This document shows, piece after piece, positions 32,546-33,381 of a stretch of 33,381 nucleotides of DNA (its first letter is position 1; every line of letters starts with the position of its first letter). Location: NCBI GenBank assembly GCA_947476045.1, contig CANJNZ010000052.1, positions 1-33,381 on the forward strand. Reading direction: 5' to 3'. The translations under genes and the position numbers were made by a program. The notes under the pieces were generated by a model, which searched no databases, was not told the DNA's origin, and worked only from the letters and a program-made list of their open reading frames with translations. Source of the stretch: Chthoniobacteraceae bacterium (GTDB taxonomy: Bacteria; Verrucomicrobiota; Verrucomicrobiia; Chthoniobacterales; Chthoniobacteraceae).

Positions 32546-33381
32546 ATGAACCCTCTCTCCATACCTCTGCCCGTTGCCGTTAGACGACAGGGTGAGATTA
32601 TCGGCATCGTTGCCGGTATCGTGTGCTTTCCCGTCGCGCTATACGTGGGTGCGATGGAGGGGCTGTTTCCAAACGGGCCTGCCGCGCTCGTTCTTCCCAT
32701 CGTAATTCTGACAGCGCTTGCAGGCGCAATCGCCAGTCTCACTGCGGACGAGAGCAAAGCGCCCGACATTTGCGGTGTGCCGCTTCGCGTAGGGGCGCGC
32801 GCAGGTTTTATTGCCTCACTGGTTGCCGGGGCGTTCACCGTTCTTGCCTCCACATTCCATTCTTTTGGAATTGGTTCCCCTACGAGTGTCGAATCCAACT
32901 TCGGAATTTTCAGGCTTCTTCTCCCGTCGTCGCCCGCGTCACGCGTCATTGTGCTCACGCTTCTTGCGCTGCCACCTTCGATTTTCTTTGGTCTCACTGG
33001 TGCGCTGCTTGCAGGGATGCTGAAAACGCATCCATCCACTTCGGATGAAACCGCATCAATAGAAGCCCCGCTACAGCAAGAGCGCAGTGTGGTTTTTCTC
33101 GTCGCCTTGCTACTCACACTCGCGGGTTACTTCTCGCCGTTGCTTTTGATTTTCAAACCAAAGCCTGCGCCCGCTATTGTCGCCGCTCCTCAGCCGGTGC
33201 AGCCGAAAGCAGAGCGACCAGTTGCGTCCCTTGCACTCACTGCGCCTGCTCCGCCGAAATGGCGTTATGAAAAGCCTGTCGCATTCGACACCGCCGAGGC
33301 GGGGCGCATCGTAGTCAAGGAAGAGCGCAATCTTGGTGAAGTCGAAACTCAGATGCCCGTCGCCATTTCGCCCGATGGACT
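32546..33381 (+). CDS. Membrane protein, incomplete at window end
   Basis: Open from ATG 32546 to the window edge (278 codons) without a stop. The translation starts MNPLSIPLPVAVRRQG and has transmembrane segments at about 18-37, 46-65, 82-102, 135-158 and 183-202, then a proline/alanine-rich linker (about 205-240). The last visible part, LGEVETQMPVAISPDG, looks like the start of a WD40/PD40-type beta-propeller, so the full protein may be a membrane-anchored propeller. Codon use fits the neighbours, and the frames on the other strand are its shadows. It diverges from the transglutaminase-like gene. Confidence 0.7.
   Translation, partial: MNPLSIPLPVAVRRQGEIIGIVAGIVCFPVALYVGAMEGLFPNGPAALVLPIVILTALAGAIASLTADESKAPDICGVPLRVGARAGFIASLVAGAFTVLASTFHSFGIGSPTSVESNFGIFRLLLPSSPASRVIVLTLLALPPSIFFGLTGALLAGMLKTHPSTSDETASIEAPLQQERSVVFLVALLLTLAGYFSPLLLIFKPKPAPAIVAAPQPVQPKAERPVASLALTAPAPPKWRYEKPVAFDTAEAGRIVVKEERNLGEVETQMPVAISPDG

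Overview
The window looks like a chromosomal segment of a moderately GC-rich Gram-negative bacterium, most likely from the Planctomycetes-Verrucomicrobia group and probably Verrucomicrobiota. The grounds are weak or absent Shine-Dalgarno sequences on most genes, very large secreted RCC1, thrombospondin-type-3 and RHS proteins, a DUF1573/rhodanese/DoxX gene set, and many lipoproteins. The phylum is an inference; no rRNA or tRNA gene is present to confirm it.

Positions 1-6022 hold genes typical of an integrated conjugative or plasmid-like element: a TraG/HerA-type ATPase, an HNH endonuclease-like protein, a DUF3800 protein, a DNA methyltransferase, a CHC2/Toprim primase and a RadC-like JAB-domain protein. 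The last two overlap by ATGA, and clear hairpin terminators follow the methyltransferase and the RadC gene.

Positions 6385-19194 (+ strand) form a large cell-surface locus: an 1853-residue RCC1 protein with two seven-blade propellers, a membrane-anchored helical-repeat protein, a 1951-residue RHS protein whose C-terminal tip resembles HET-C/zinc phospholipase C enzymes, and, three bases further on, a four-helix membrane protein that is probably its immunity protein.

Positions 19632-21275 carry a divergent envelope/redox set: DoxX/MauE-like and rhodanese genes on -, DUF1573 on +.

Positions 21364-30957 (all - strand) are the most interesting part: an array of six miniature RHS-type toxin genes, called A to F here from left to right. 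Each starts with the same head of roughly 240 bp (about 120 bp in D): a consensus TTGACA -35 box, a start codon placed where transcription should begin, one shared Sec signal peptide and, except in D, a 30-35-residue remnant of the RHS core. After the core each gene switches abruptly to a different tip: A permuted papain-like, B caspase-like, C unrecognised, D HET-C/PLC-like, E LysM plus caspase-like, F alpha/beta-hydrolase. Each is followed at once by a different small envelope protein (lipoprotein, exported or transmembrane), the expected immunity partner. Debris shows that the array recombines: an orphan second copy of immunity gene B attached to the last codons of toxin B, an immunity-gene tail in front of head A, a one-base frameshift in B, a stop codon in a lipoprotein gene, an IS4-type transposase remnant, and a 60-bp repeat placed after two immunity genes. 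The founder is probably F, because the shared leader is the 3' end of the gene upstream of F (a transglutaminase-like membrane protein, 30943-32391).

The window ends inside a divergent multi-helix membrane protein gene (32546 to beyond 33381). Taken together, it shows one full-size RHS toxin locus beside an array of stand-alone, separately promoted, Sec-exported RHS tips whose antidotes are all in the envelope.
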